A DNA stretch of 64,000 nt, taken from the NCBI RefSeq assembly GCF_023053635.1, contig NC_086178.1, positions 90,504,226 through 90,568,225 on the forward strand, in the 5' to 3' direction. The notes beneath the pieces were generated by a model. That model was not told the DNA's origin and made no database searches. It was given only the letters and a program-made list of their open reading frames with translations. The position numbers and the translations under genes are program-made. The stretch comes from Elgaria multicarinata webbii. Its lineage: Eukaryota > Chordata > Lepidosauria > Squamata > Anguidae. Positions 35,427 to 47,462 of this stretch are shown here, in pieces; the first letter of the stretch is position 1, and every line of letters begins with the position of its first letter.

Positions 35427-35700
35427 TTATTTATTTATTACATTTTTATACCGACCAATAGCCGAAGCTCTCTGGGTGGATATTGATAGCTACTAGTCCT
35501 GATGGTTAAATGCCACCTTCAGTCTCAGAGACAGTATGCCTATGGGCACCAGCTGCTGGGGAACATGAGTGGGAAGGCACAATTGAATTCATGTCCTACT
35601 TGTGGGTTTCCAAACGGCCACTGTGTGAACAGAAAGCTGGAGGAGATGGAACCTCGGTCTGGTCCAGCACGGCTCTTCCTGTGTTCTTATGGCACCTTTG
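35318..35700 (+). mobile_element. CR1 LINE 3' end split by (ATCT)n/SINE tail
   Basis: GATGGAATTTGCTGCCACAA, GGATGGCTTTAAAAAGG, then after a break CAGTATGCCTATGGGCACCA and TCTGGTCCAGCACGGCTC. An (ATCT)n(ATTT)n run plus a 3' tail fragment (about 35393-35480) sits inside it. Confidence 0.75.
35393..35480 (-). repeat. (ATCT)n(ATTT)n microsatellite with a SINE tail
   Basis: Tetranucleotide runs at about 35397-35438 lead into ACATTTTTATACCGACCAAT and AGCTCTCTGGGTGG, a reverse-oriented tail nested in CR1. Confidence 0.7.
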
Positions 35701-37331
35701 GTCCGCTAGCAAGCGTACAACAGCCCTTCTAGTATGCAGCTGCAATACAGGCTCTGAAATACGCTTGCTGGAAAGAGAAGATGGAGTGAGGGAAGCAAGC
35801 TAGCTGAGGCTTCAGTGTCCCTGGGGCAATAACTGACTGTCACTTTCTGAAATGACCACCCGACTGACATGATTCCAATCCCTCTGGTGTCTAACACTGA
35901 ACCGGCAAAGTGAGGCACAGAGAATACTGCAAATAGTACTGCTCCATCTTGGTTGGGATTGAAGTTTCCTACCCATCATCTCTCTGTATCCTCTTCTGGA
36001 CAACTGGTTTGCTAAAGCCTTTCCGGCTGTTCTCGTTTAGACAGTAGTGATCTAACCCAGAAGATCAGATCTCCACCTCTGAACTGGTACTTTGAGATCT
36101 TGGACACCGGGAGAGAGCACCTGGACCAGGTACCATCATTGGCTTTGGCTGCTACATGTCTTTGTCCTTGATGGGCAGCAACAACTAAGCGAAACAGGCT
36201 TCAACACTCTTACACTTATGTATTGCTGTCAGTGGTGCAGCTAGGTAATTTCAGACCCTGGACTGAATGGTCGGGGTGGGGTAGGGGTGGCTTTTAGTTG
36301 GCCATGAAGCACACAATGAATATTTCTCTCCTCCCCGTCAGCACGGCCATCCCATGCTTTACAACTGCTTCTCCATTCCTAAAAAGGTAGGAACAGCAGC
36401 AATAGCAAAACTCTGTCAACCCTGATTTTTAAAAAAATGAAATAAAATTCTGAGTATGTGCAGAACCTTGTGAAGTATGGGGGTATTCACCATGTTTAAC
36501 AAAACAATATCAAAGGCAGTTTACCAAGATATTGGTGATAAATAAAAGAATATAATAACAATCGTAACAGATAAGCTAAAACACCTAACAGTGGTCCTGG
36601 TTAAATCATTAAACTCCAACCCAACATCGAGGGCACAATCTTATGCATGTTTAGACAGAAAAAGTCTTAGAACGCCTATGAATGGATGGCTGGAGCATAT
36701 TCGGAATTGTAGGATATTTTGTTCTGTGTAAACATGCATATATGGGCACCCTGAGTTGGAATGTTTGAGAAATCCAATTGGGGAGTCAAGTTTGACGGGT
36801 TTTCCTAAATTCGCTCCCCTCGGAATTTATTCCAGTTCCCGCTGGAGCACCCAACTTGGTCTGCAACGAGTCAGGCCAGTTTGCAGATTTCCCGGGTATT
36901 TTGCACATTTTGGCAGCTTCTGCAATTTGCACAAATTTCTGAGCAATTTGTGTAAATTTTGGCTTGACACCAAAAAGTAATAAATGAGTGAAAAAATGTT
37001 CCTGAAGTTGAGGGAAAAGGGACATCCCTAGCCTTGGGTCTTCCTTCCTCATATACTACAACTAGTACAATCCTGCAGTATTAGTACAGATAAACGTCTG
37101 TGGAAAGTAGAAATTCTGTGGACTCAGTTTAGACACTTGGCCGCTTGTTCACAGGTTGACTTCATTCCGATAAAGGTATCCCCTGCTGAACATGGTAGGG
37201 GGCATCTGCTGTGCATTCCCGCATACGTCTCCAAGTGCAACAATTTGTGCGGCACTTTGAGCAACGCCCAGGCTGCTCCCGACCTAAGAAAAAAGAGTAG
37301 AAGGTGGAATCAACTTGAGTGGCAGGCTGGG

Positions 37332-37919
37332 CAGGGCAGGTGCCAGACTATTTTGCTCCGTAGGCAAGGCGAGCTACTTGCACACACACACCCCCCCCCC
37401 AAAATATTGCCCTTAAAGGTCCTCAGGATCCATCCCTAGAATTCGACGTGGGGAGAAGAGAGGAAAAGAGGCGGTTGAGAGGCAGAAGTTTGGAGGAGGC
37501 CTTGGCAAGAGCGGCGCGTATTCAGCTGTGGGAAGAAGCGGGGGGGGGGGCTCGGGGTGACACGGACCCTCTCCTCACTTGCTTCGCCCACCCAGCCAGG
37601 GAGATGGCCCGCCCAAGGGGGGTGCTTGGGAGCACCAGCATGGTACCTTCTCTGCCCGTCCAGCCAGACTGCAGTGCGCCACTCCAGGCTCCAGTGGAGG
37701 CTCTCCGCCTGCCAAGTGGACTTACCGAGCGGGTCCCCGCAGGCGGCTGGCTGGGGCTCCGCCCCCATCAGGTAGAGGCCATGCCCCCTCCGCCCCAAAG
37801 GAGCCATGCCGCAGCAGGTGCTGGATGGGCCAAAGGACCCCTAAAGGGCAGTACTGCGCCCCTCTGAGGTCTGCGCCCTAGACGGCTGCCTAGTTGGCCT
37901 AATGGTAGCACCGGCCCTG
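37332..37919. mobile_element. hAT transposon (588 bp) with exact 8-bp TSD
   Basis: The left end CAGGGCAGGTGCC and the inverted right end (CAGGGCCGGTGCTACC) agree at 11 of the first 12 bases. The exact target duplication AGGCTGGG occupies 37324-37331 and 37920-37927. The GC-rich interior gives open frames on several strands, none resembling a transposase. It is a non-autonomous copy. Confidence 0.88.
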
Positions 37920-39212
37920 AGGCTGGGGAACCAACAGGATAAAACACAAACTCCCCTTTCTCCCAATGAGCAAAAGTGTTTTGTAGCCATGAACCAATCA
38001 ACCATTGCCTCACCCACAATGTAATATGAATTACTAGCAAATGGAGCAGGCTGGAATAACTCTTAGTTTGATGCAACAAAGCTTTTAAGCAAAGTTACAC
38101 AGCTGTCAGAGTTGGATACGCTGTGCCCGCTGGGATCCCTTGGCATGATCCCTGATATGGAGGGCCCCTATAGCTGCCTGAGGGAGAGGTCTGTCCACTC
38201 CATTCCCCGGTGGGGGAGGGGGGCTGCCCCACAGCAAGGGCCAGTCCTATAATGTTGTCCTTCGGCCTGCTAATCTCCCCTGGTCTGCCCCTAGTGGCTG
38301 CAGATGTTACTGCAGGCTTCAGCCTCCCAGACGTATTTTAATTAATTAAAATGAATGTATTCTAAAAACAAACCAACCCCATGGTGCATACCCCGAGGGC
38401 CCACTTAGTATGCCCATCAAGTTTCAGGTGTTTAGGTTTCGTGGTCTTTGCACTCTGGTGCTGGCTGACATCCTCTGTTATTATAGATTGATTTATCTGT
38501 AACATTTATATCAGGGACTAGGTGCTTTTCTAATCCAATGAGATGAGGGCAACGACCCATGGCCAAGGCCTGCTTTGCTATTCAACCAGACTGATGAAGA
38601 GAAAAATCATGGGAGGGATGCCCCCCCCCCATTGTACATTGCATCACAGCACAAGTATTGCATCTGACCTTGCGGCTCATAACTCCAAATATAGGCTAAG
38701 TCACAGCACGCTCCCCTGGGTGTTTACTTACTGAGTTCGATGAGGTTTAATCCCAAGGAAACGACAGCCTTCTGCATACCTGACTAGGTGGAGGCGATTG
38801 CTGGAGGTGTCGCTACCCAGAAAAGTGTGACATTAAAAGCTGCCTGAGATTGATTAACAATGACATGGCTATAGGCAAAAAGTCTGGGCGGGGAAAGGAC
38901 ACCTTCACCGCCACCTGCCTGCCTCTAACTGGCACATTTGAAAGCAGTTGGGTACTTCTTCAAACCTTGGGATCACATTCCTGCATCACCCTTTTTTTAC
39001 AAGAAGAGTTGCATGGCAGGCTGGAAAGGGGGCCAGCTTCGGAATTCAAGTAGGCGGAAAGAGGGGCTGCAATCACTGAGCGTTGAGAGTTATGCACTCT
39101 GTACATGATTAGAGGCACCGTGTTTCACTTCAGAATGCCACTTCATCCTTGTTCCGTGAATCCTGAACAAGGAGAAAGTCGTTACTCTCTGGACTAATTA
39201 ATCTCAGCTGCA

Positions 39213-39340
39213 CAGCCTTCCCCAACCCAGGGCATTCCAGTTGAGTTGGAGTAGAACTCCCATTATCCCCAGCCAGCATGGACATGCTGACTGGGGCTAA
39301 TGGGAATTGTAGTTCAATGTATCTGGAAGGGCCCAGGTTG
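39213..39340. mobile_element. hAT foldback MITE, family B
   Basis: CAGCCTTCCCCAACCCAGGG is mirrored by GGGCCCAGGTTGGGTGAAG. The centre has CCCCAGCCAGCATGGACATG. No clear target duplication survives. Confidence 0.7.
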
Positions 39341-40158
39341 GGTGAAGTCTGGACAGAGCAAAGGTGATGCCCTCAGGCAGTCTCTGTACCACCACTTTCT
39401 CCTGAGATGGTTGCAGGCTGGATTCACACCAATGCATAACCACCCTGTCCCATCTGCAGAGGGTGCAGGAACTGATCCATTTCATACTGTCAAATGACCC
39501 ATTCCAATAGTCAATGACTTGACTATTCCTTTCCAGACACCAACTCCCCCCAGTAGCTATGCTATTTGCAACCTCTCAAATTCATCAGTGTTTGAATGAA
39601 TCAATGAACGAATTAAGATCTATCAGAAAGATAGATAACCCAGCCATCCTCTTTGGCTCTAAAGACTAACAATACAATCAGAACAGGTGTATTTACCGTT
39701 TTACAAATGCAAATGTAACTGCTTATGCTAGGTATTCCTGCATCACATTCTTTTCTCTTCCCATTTGCCCCCCCCCTCACCCCAATATACAGGCTATGAT
39801 GCCTTTGTGAGGCATTATTCCTTCTAAAAAGCACAGCCACAGAGCCTAAACTTGAACATGTGCTACATGTCCCTACTGCCAGGAGACTATACCAATACAT
39901 CAGACCAAATAACAGGCACCATAACAAGTAATAAATTCACTCGCAACCCCAAACGTGAAATAGCACCCTGACAGGCACAGAAAATACTCTCATCTTTCGT
40001 CCACGGCTCTGAATCTTACTCGGCCTTTTCCCCAGGACAGTAGAAGCCGGTGGTGCCTGAAAAATGGTTTAGATTAAGAATGAGAGAGGAAGGCTCAAAG
40101 CAGAACTAGCAGGGCAGAGACTCCTCTGCCAGCTTCATAAATCCAGGCGGTGCTAGCA

Positions 40159-40279
40159 CAGCCTTTTCCAACCTGGCATCCTCCAGATGTGTTGGACTCC
40201 AACTCCCATCCACCCACAACCAGGAATGACGGGAGTTGGAGTCCAACGTAGCTGGAGGACATCAAGTCGGGAAAGGCCA
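40159..40279. mobile_element. hAT foldback MITE, family B
   Basis: It runs CAGCCTTTTCCAACCTGG to GTCGGGAAAGGCCA. The flanks TGCTAGCA and CGCTAGGA agree at 6 of 8, fitting an old 8-bp duplication. Confidence 0.75.
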
Positions 40280-40639
40280 CGCTAGGAATGAGGAGAAATG
40301 GAGGCAGCCTTTTATAAATATGAGCCTGTGGCAGCTCCTCAGAGTTTGAGGGAAGGGAGGAAACGGGCTTTGACACTTTGAAACAGAGCTGTTGTGTAGG
40401 AACATCGTACTTTGGGCCTAAAGCTGCTTAAAAACCTTCATATCACATCCGCCTGTTCATTTCTCCAAGACAGTTTCACACAGCCACTGAACGCGAAGCA
40501 ATTCAGAGAAGCAGGTTCAGCGCTTGTTTCCTTGGAAACACCTCAGGGTGGGAGGATGAGGTGTTCTTTCCAGCAGCACTCAGTCCCTTCTATTACATAG
40601 GGTTCCCAACTGACCAGAAAAAAAACTGCCTGGCCTGTG

Positions 40640-40975
40640 CTTAAGAACATAAGAAGAGCCATGCTAGGTTGGACCAAGGATCTCTCTTCTCCAGTCGTTC
40701 ACTCGGACCCTGTTCAGACGACATGTTAAGCCATGGTGGTCAAGCATTTTGAGCTAAACATTATGGCTTAGCGTGTCATGTGAACCATTTCTAACTACCG
40801 TTTAAACACACTCACTAACCATTTGCTGTAAAAGTGTTAGCGGCCTAACTATGGCTTAGTGTGTTGTCAGAACAGGCCCATAGAGGCCAACCAGCTACCC
40901 ATGGAAAACCTACGAGCAGGACACAAATGCAACAGCACCCTCCCACCCATGTTCCTGTGACCTAGTAATCACAAA
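40640..40975 (-). mobile_element. CR1 3' end (reverse) split by a family D MITE
   Basis: CTTAAGAACATAAGAAGAGC ... GGACCAAGGATC begins the reverse CR1 end, and GCAACAGCACCCTCCCACCC follows. The family D MITE lies between them. Confidence 0.65.
40705..40880. mobile_element. MITE, family D, with inverted ends
   Basis: The left end GGACCCTGTTCAGACGACAT is matched by inverted GTTGTCAGAACAGGCCC. The interior ATGGCTTAG blocks recur in both orientations. Confidence 0.7.
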
Positions 40976-41250
40976 ATAACATGCAAGATTCAAAATGGTC
41001 AACTAGACACTGGGCATGAGGTGGTTACATCTCAAGCTAAAATGCACATACAAGACTCTATTTCCATTTTTTACAAAATCTTTCCACCTCCTCTAACTGG
41101 CTAAGCAAAACCCTCTTTGCGTATATCTCTGAATACCAAGTGATGACTAATGCATGATGGGCAAGGTAGTTGAGAGGTATACTTCAGTTTCCCCAGTTAC
41201 TACAGGAAATCTAGCAGATCAAGCAAGAAGGGGAGTATTTGTATTCCAAG

Positions 41251-41528
41251 CAGGCCCATCCCAAGACATTGTGGTGCCTAAGGTGAAGGACAAGATGGTG
41301 GCCTCCCCATTCCATATACACAACCTTACCAGACTGAATCTTACTTCAATACCGATGGCAGGACATCCTCCTCCACCCCACCAGAGGGCAGCACACTAAG
41401 TTAGGGGGCACAGAGTCAGCTGCGAGGCACACAGTGGTCTTTTCCAACACCTCTCTGCCACTTGCTTCCCCCAGCATCTGTCACCTGAGGCAGATGCTTC
41501 ACGCTGCCTAATGGTAGGGCCAGTCCTG
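41251..41528. mobile_element. hAT transposon (278 bp) with 8-bp TSD
   Basis: It starts CAGGCCCATCCC and ends ATGGTAGGGCCAGTCCTG, the same terminal style as 37332-37919. The flanks ATTCCAAG (41243-41250) and GTTCCAAG (41529-41536) match at 7 of 8. Confidence 0.85.
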
Positions 41529-41650
41529 GTTCCAAGGATTTGGTGGCGGAGTGAAGGTAATACCTTCCCATTATTTCACAGAATAAAGATGGGATATGGA
41601 TGCTACAAGTAGCTGAGTCTTCCTGGCCTTCCTCTCTAGTGCATATTAGG

Positions 41651-41942
41651 TAGGGTGACCATATGAAAAGGAGGACTGGTCTTCTATGTCTTTAACAATT
41701 GCATAGAAAAGGGAATTTCAGCAGGTGTCGTCTGTATGCATGCAGCACTGGGTGAAATGCCCTCTTCATCACAACACTTAAAGCTGCAAGAGCCCTGCCC
41801 TCTTCTGTATCTTGTCACTCTACAAAGGAGGGCAGGGCTGCTACAGCTTTAACTGTTGTGATGAAGAGGGCATTTCACCCAGTGCTGCATGCATGAAACC
41901 TGCCGAAATTCCCTTTTCTATGCAGCTGTTATAGGAGCCCTG
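41651..41942 (+). mobile_element. hAT foldback MITE, family A, right end degraded
   Basis: It starts TAGGGTGACCATATGAAAAG and both inverted arms are present (GGGAATTTCAGCAGGTGTCG left; AATTCCCTTTTCTATGCAGC right). The terminal CACCCTA is no longer recognisable. Confidence 0.75.
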
Positions 41943-42457
41943 TTCATGCACCTGCCTTTACTTCTGAAAACAAGGTACATCTGTCCCTTTCCAACTGTAA
42001 GAGATTTACATTTTAGGGACCAGCAGGAGGGGGCTGAAACCTGACGGACCTCTCACTAACGTTTTAACAAGACAACCCTAAAATCTCTGCAGAAAGCAAC
42101 CTGGGGGTAGAAAACTGGGACTGCTCCAGGTATAAAGAGATTGTTAGCAAAGGGGGAATTCTTTCCTGGCAGAAGAGGGGAGCAACCCTATTTGTGCTTT
42201 GATTGCACCATTTGCACAATATGAATGAATACAACAAACAAATACTATCGCCGGTAGAGGCTTGGAATGTCCTGACTGTTCATTTAAGATCTGTGGCGAA
42301 TGATCTGGGCAGGAGCGCTGCTAAAGGGCCAGACTGCCCCCTAGTGGATGCTAGGTAGCTCACAGCCTATTCTACAAATAGGAAACTGGGCAGTCCCTCA
42401 AATAGTTACATTAGTCTTTTGTGCTAGAGAAATGACAAGAGGTAAAGGCGCAAGAAC

Positions 42458-43050
42458 TATCCGTCCGCGGTCCGGCGGCTGCTTCAACTGACCCCGAGGA
42501 CTCAAACCGGAAGACGGCCTGGTCTTCCGGTTTGAGTCCTCGGGCTCAGTTGAAGCCGCTGCTGGACCACAGACGAACGCAGGTAAGACCCCCCCTCCCC
42601 CTTACCTGGCTCTGCCACTGTTGCTGCACGGGCGGCGGCAGCAGGGCCAGGTAAACCCCCCCTTGCGCACACCACTTACCTGGTCCGTCGCGGCCCGTCG
42701 CCAGCTTCACTAGAGCCTGCGGCTCAACCTGGAACTGTAGGCCCCGCTTGGGGCCTAGACTTCTGGGTTGAGCCGTGGGCTCTAGTGAAGCCAGCGATGG
42801 GCCATGACAGACCAGGTAAGACCCCCCTCCCCCCTTACCTGGCTCTGCTGTCGTCGCTGCATGGGCGGCGCCAGCACCAGGTAAGGCCCCCTTACCTTTT
42901 TTACGGAGCTCCGGATCGAGGCAAAGGATCTGCCTTCATCTCGATCCACTCCGCTGCCCCCCCGATCCTCTTCGCCTCCGCCTTAAGGGGAGGCGAAGCA
43001 CCCCGATCCGCTTCTGCTTCTCCGATCCTAAGAGAAGCGGAGCACAGCCC
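42458..43050. repeat. GC-rich array of nested palindromes bounded by CTTACCTGG / CCAGGTAAG
   Basis: At least four foldbacks lie head to tail. One has 45-nt arms at 42471-42515 and 42522-42566, matching at 41 of 45. Others are 42601-42653, 42675-42820 (about 70-nt arms around GCTT) and 42834-42886, each opening CTTACCTGG and closing CCAGGTAA. Further GATCGAGG- and GGCGAAGC-type palindromes continue to about 43045. No protein is recognised and no target duplication was found. Confidence 0.75.
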
Positions 43051-43464
43051 TAGCAAGAACAGACCAGCTCAACCCACACACAGAGAGGAACTGAGAATGC
43101 CTTGGCTTTAAGCACATGATTACTCTCAATCTGTATACAACCTGGACCTCCTCTCCACCCCTCGCTCTATGTCACTCTTTGCAACTGAAGCTGTTCAATG
43201 TACAGGGGATACAATGCATTAAAATACAATGCATTAAAATCAAATGGTCATGGCTTGCAAAATCTTGATCCCATTTTCTGAGTGATGCAATGGTGCCTTC
43301 TGCTCATTCACGGGAGATGGCTTCCTACTGGTTACCTCCGCAGGCCCATCTGCCAAGTAATCTTTATGCTGTGCTGAGTTAAGACTTTGGCCGTGAAAAA
43401 ACAACAGTTTGTACAGAACTGGAGAAAATATATTATTCTTTAATAGAAAATATAGCACACAGTT

Positions 43465-43835
43465 CAGTGATGGAATTCACTACTACAAGATCTGGCAAAG
43501 GTCACTAACTCAGATAGCTTTAAAAGCTATTTGATTTACTTAATTACATTTCTATCCCGCCCAATAGTCAAAGCTCTCTGGGCAATTCACAAAAATTAAA
43601 TGTGACAATTACAAAGAGGATAAGGCTATGACTGGACACAAGGTCTGATGGTTAAATGCTACTGCCAGTATCAGAGGCAGTATGCCTTTGTACACCAGTT
43701 GTTGGGGAACAAGAGCTACATTGCACTCATGGTCTATTTGGAGTTTTCTCACAGGTTGGCCACAGCGTGAACAGAATGCTGGAGGAGATATATCCGTGGC
43801 CCAACCCAGCATGGCTCTTATGAGCTCTAAACGAA
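43465..43835 (+). mobile_element. CR1 LINE 3' end
   Basis: GATGGAATTCACTACTACAA and then CAGTATCAGAGGCAGTATGC ... ACCCAGCATGGCTCTTA follow the CR1 3' order. A reverse-oriented tail fragment (about 43535-43590) interrupts it. Confidence 0.75.
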
Positions 43836-43904
43836 ATCAGCTGAAATTGTCCTGCTATGGACAGCAAAAGGCACTTTCAGAAGGAACTGTCAAGTTGTCT
43901 TCTT

Positions 43905-43993
43905 AGACTGCAATCCTACAGAATCCAATAAATGCTATTGAATTCAACCAGACTTAATTCTGAGTAGAAATGGATAGGATTGCACTGTAAATC
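43905..43993. repeat. TTACTC-type squamate repeat
   Basis: GACTGCAATCCTACAGAATC and TTCTGAGTAGAAATGGATAG belong to the same unnamed family as 6395-6540. Confidence 0.5.
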
Positions 43994-44529
43994 TGTGTGA
44001 GATCACACCATGCCAATCCATTTTAAGCATGTTTGAAGCTTAGGCTTTACCCACTGCTTTCCAGTGAGAAAGTAATTCCTCATCTGGGGAAAACTTCAAG
44101 TGTTGTGTTCTTCTTCTACAACAGAAACCAATAACCAGGATTTCATATATTCTGGCCTTTATCAAAGTCTAGTCATCGATAACAAAGTGTTAACGTATAA
44201 CTAGGCATGCAAGAATGTGGCTGGCAGTGTGCGTTCAAACACACTTCGAAATGCCAATTCAAAGTAGTACAGTGTGGATGCATCTCCACCTTGGATGCAC
44301 ATTCGAATTTAGCCAGTGATATTTTCCATAAAGCCGGTTTGTGCATGCACAACTCCTTAGCTAGACTGGGGAGTTTGGCTTCTCACAATGAACAAGATTA
44401 TTCTATCTGTGTAATTTATGGTAATCTAGCAGCTTTGCATGTACGTATTAATTTTTCATGTTTTATTCTGCTTGTGCTAGATGTGGGGTGGAGGTGGCGT
44501 AGGATGAGGAGAGACAGAAAATAGCAAAG

Positions 44530-44798
44530 TCATGGACAGGACATGGAATAATGGGCTCAAGTTACAGGAATCCAGATTCCGGCTGGACATCAGGAAAAAC
44601 TTCCTGACTGTTAGAGCAGTATGACAATGGAACCAATTGCCCAGGGAGGTCGTGGGCTCTCCCACACTAGAGGCATTCAAGAGGCAGGTGGGCAACCACC
44701 TGTCAGGAATGCTTTAAGGTGGATTTCTGCATTGAGCAGGGGGTTGGACTTGATGGCCTTATAGTCCCCTTTCAACTCTACTATTCTATGATTCTATG
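44530..44798 (+). mobile_element. CR1 LINE 3' end with ATTCTATG tail
   Basis: CATCAGGAAAAACTTCCTGA, CAATTGCCCAGGGAGG and GGGGTTGGACTTGATGGCCT lead into the classic CR1 8-mer tail CTATTCTATGATTCTATGAA. Its correct 3' terminus is preserved. Confidence 0.85.
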
Positions 44799-44982
44799 AA
44801 GGCTCACCATGTAACCACAAGAAAAACAGAACACTTCACCTCATTCTAATCATTGCACTAATGATTGCGGAGAGAATGGCTTGAAAGTGCTCAGGCAATC
44901 TTAAAGGCTTGAACCCCACCCCCACAAATAATAAAATAAAAACTGCTAAGTTTCAGGATGCTGAAGCCTGTACCCAATACAT

Positions 44983-45110
44983 CATGGATGGGGAATTTGT
45001 GGTCCTCCAAACATTGCTAGCCTGCAACACCCCTCACCATTAGCTATGGTGGCTAGTGGGGACAGGAACTGCAGACTAACGACATCTGGGAAGCCGCCTG
45101 TTCCATACCA
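44983..45110. mobile_element. hAT foldback MITE, family B-like
   Basis: GGTCCTCCAAACATTGCTAG with CAACACCCCTCACCATTAGC is mirrored by GGAACTGCAGACTAACGACA. It is strongly diverged. Confidence 0.55.
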
Positions 45111-45769
45111 CTGTGACAATGCACAATTCCACATGTATGCAACATGATCAGAGAATACACACACAGCCCTACTCATAAGGTGCATCTTTAATACTGCATC
45201 TAATTAGGAAGACAGGCCAACATAGCCAGCTGAACAATAACTTTGGTAAGGACCTCCAATTGATTCTTAATTGTTCTCCCAGTATACATGCCGCATCATT
45301 TTAAAACAAAACAACCCAATACAATTTCTCCTCTGCACAAGAGCTAGAAGAGGCTAAAGCTAGAGATATTTATGGCTCAAGGGAGAGGGAGGCCTTAAGA
45401 AGTCTTCATTTTCTTTGAAGGGTATTGAGCTTCTTTTGGACATTTGTCATGACAACTCTGGAAGGCTGGGAGGTAAATGGATATTGTACATTCCATCGTC
45501 CACTCCTAGAACTTTGCTGATCTTAGCTCCCCAGATCAATGGATTCTACGATGTTATGCCACGCATTTGTCTACGTCCCCACCAGCCAGAAATTCAAAGC
45601 AGCTCCGTCTGTCCACATGAAAAGTGTGTTTACCGTTTCGGCCGTGACCTTTTCCTACAGGTTACCAGAAGCAACAGTCTGCACCCAGCAAAAGATTAGA
45701 AGTAATTTTTCTCAGCAATATTCATGTGCCCTATCCAGCTGAAATTCAGAGAATAGCATGAATGGGCTA

Positions 45770-45903
45770 GAACAACCTTTTCCAACCTGGCATCCTTCAG
45801 ATGTTTTTGGACTCCAACTCACATCTGCCCCAGCCAGCATGACTAAATCAGGGATGCTGGGAGTTGTAGTCCAAAATATCTGGAGGGCACCTGTTGGGGA
45901 CAG
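45770..45903. mobile_element. hAT foldback MITE, family B
   Basis: CTTTTCCAACCTGGCATCCT and GGACTCCAACTCACATC are mirrored by GGGAGTTGTAGTCCAAAA and GAGGGCACCTGTTGGGGACA. Confidence 0.7.
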
Positions 45904-46854
45904 CTGCGTGCAAACCTCAAACGCACAAGCTGTGTACAATCAGTACAAAGAACAAGCACAACTTTTTCTCACTATTGGGGCAATAATTCTTGATTTTGCA
46001 TTTGCAGCTTGATACTGTATAAGCATAAAGCAGGGGAGCAAGAAGAGGCTGAGGCAGAAGTTAAAAAGCCCAGTTTTCTAATTAAAGTCACTTCTCCAGG
46101 CCTTGTCAAAGTCAGTGGAATGGTGAAATTGACTAGCCTACATCACCAGCAAGACAAGAGTGATCAATTTCATCCTTATGGAAAAACCTAAATTAAAAAG
46201 AGTAAGTCTAGCTATTGCTGAAAAGCAAAAGGCAACATTGCCCTTTACCTTCTCATTTTTCAATGGCTATATGAGCACCAAGTAGCAGTCCTAAGCACTA
46301 CATGGGGAGAGGATACTGGCAGTGCATACTGAAGATAAAAAGTGTGGTTGGAACAATTTTTGTTTATAAACTATACTGAAACGCCTGTGCAAAGAAATCC
46401 CTGGAAAAAGCCTCTAAAAGCTCACCTTATCTGCAGATAAGAGATGGTGTTAATAAGGTGTGTGGGGTGGGGGGATATAGAAGACCTATTATTTCTCAGT
46501 GGAGTTCACAGTGGCATAGAGAAAAAGGGTAACCAAGAAACAATTCAAGAGAGAATCTGCAAGAGTCCATGGCTGAAACACACTGTAATTCCATTTTGGA
46601 GACAAGGCATCCATTTTGTGGGCAGAGGAAGAACATCTACATAAAAATTACTGATTGAAGACTTAATTCTTAAAATAAAAACTTTAAACAAACTGAAATA
46701 GAAGAAAAAGTGGTCACTACTCGATGAACACTGGTTCTGTAGAGAGGGTGGGGTGGGCAGGAGGTAGATCAAGGTCTACTGGTAGACCTCCAGGGGATTT
46801 GCAATTGATTAGCAGCCGTTTTAGACTCCCAGTGGTTGAGCTAAAAGCCTTCTA

Positions 46855-46922
46855 CACCTGCTGAAATTCCCTTTTCACTACAACTGTTAAAGATACAGGA
46901 GCCCTGTCCTCCTTCATTAAGG
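46855..46922 (+). mobile_element. hAT MITE family A, terminal fragment
   Basis: ACCTGCTGAAATTCCCTTTT and TACAGGAGCCCTGTCCTCCT are the last part of the family A right arm. Confidence 0.65.
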
Positions 46923-46961
46923 TGCTGAAAATCAAGAACATTTGGGGGAAAATAGGAGTAA

Positions 46962-46962
<1 letters not shown>

Positions 46963-47011
<49 letters not shown>
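46963..47011. repeat. (TG)n microsatellite
   Basis: About 24 TG units follow AGTAAATG and end at TATGAGAG. Confidence 0.9.
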
Positions 47012-47014
<3 letters not shown>

Positions 47015-47304
47015 AGAGAGAATGCATAATCTGTGCACGCTCTGGTTCTGGTCCTGAAAACAAATTCCTGGCCTGAGCATGTGCCCAGACACACCTTATT
47101 CTGCATCTCTGTGTTCCCCTGCATCAGCCTGGCTCCAATGGGTGGACCTCAGGGTTCTAGTGAAAAACAAAGGACTTCCCATAAACCCTGAAGTCTGCTC
47201 ACCGAAGTGTATGCAGACGTTAAGAACAGCAACAACACCATCTGGTGGCAACAGAAGGCACTGAGCATCAACCAATCAGTAAAAAAGTGAAGTCACCCTC
47301 TGGG

Positions 47305-47460
47305 ATGTTATTGCTTATTTATATAGCACCATAAACAAAATAAAGACAGGTCCTTGCCTCAAGGACATAACCTAAATTTTCACAAAGGGAGGGAAGAGAA
47401 AGGCAAGGCTACCAGGAGATGGATATATGAGCAAATGTAGTTACATAAAGTTAGGTTTTA
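47305..47460 (-). repeat. Reverse-oriented LINE/SINE tail
   Basis: TTATTTATATAGCACCATAA and AGGTCCTTGCCTCAAGGACA are a diverged copy of the tail family at 30241-30420. It probably lies in the TYSND1 3' flank. Confidence 0.5.
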
Positions 47461-47462
47461 TT
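47457..47462 (-). terminator. Candidate TYSND1 poly(A) hexamer
   Basis: On the minus strand this is AATAAA, about 640 bases past the TYSND1 stop and the first such hexamer found downstream. It lies inside repeat-like sequence, so its use is uncertain. Confidence 0.3.

Noticed and set aside
37448-37867. Long open frame (about 139 codons) in GC-rich sequence
   Set aside because: It lies inside a hAT element defined by inverted ends and an exact 8-bp duplication. Several frames on both strands are open, as expected from GC-rich composition, and no protein family is recognised.
42785-43111. 108-codon frame in the palindrome array
   Set aside because: It runs across foldback repeats and has no family resemblance.
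46963-47011. Long TG run as a possible Z-DNA or regulatory element
   Set aside because: It is an ordinary dinucleotide microsatellite with nothing nearby to suggest function.
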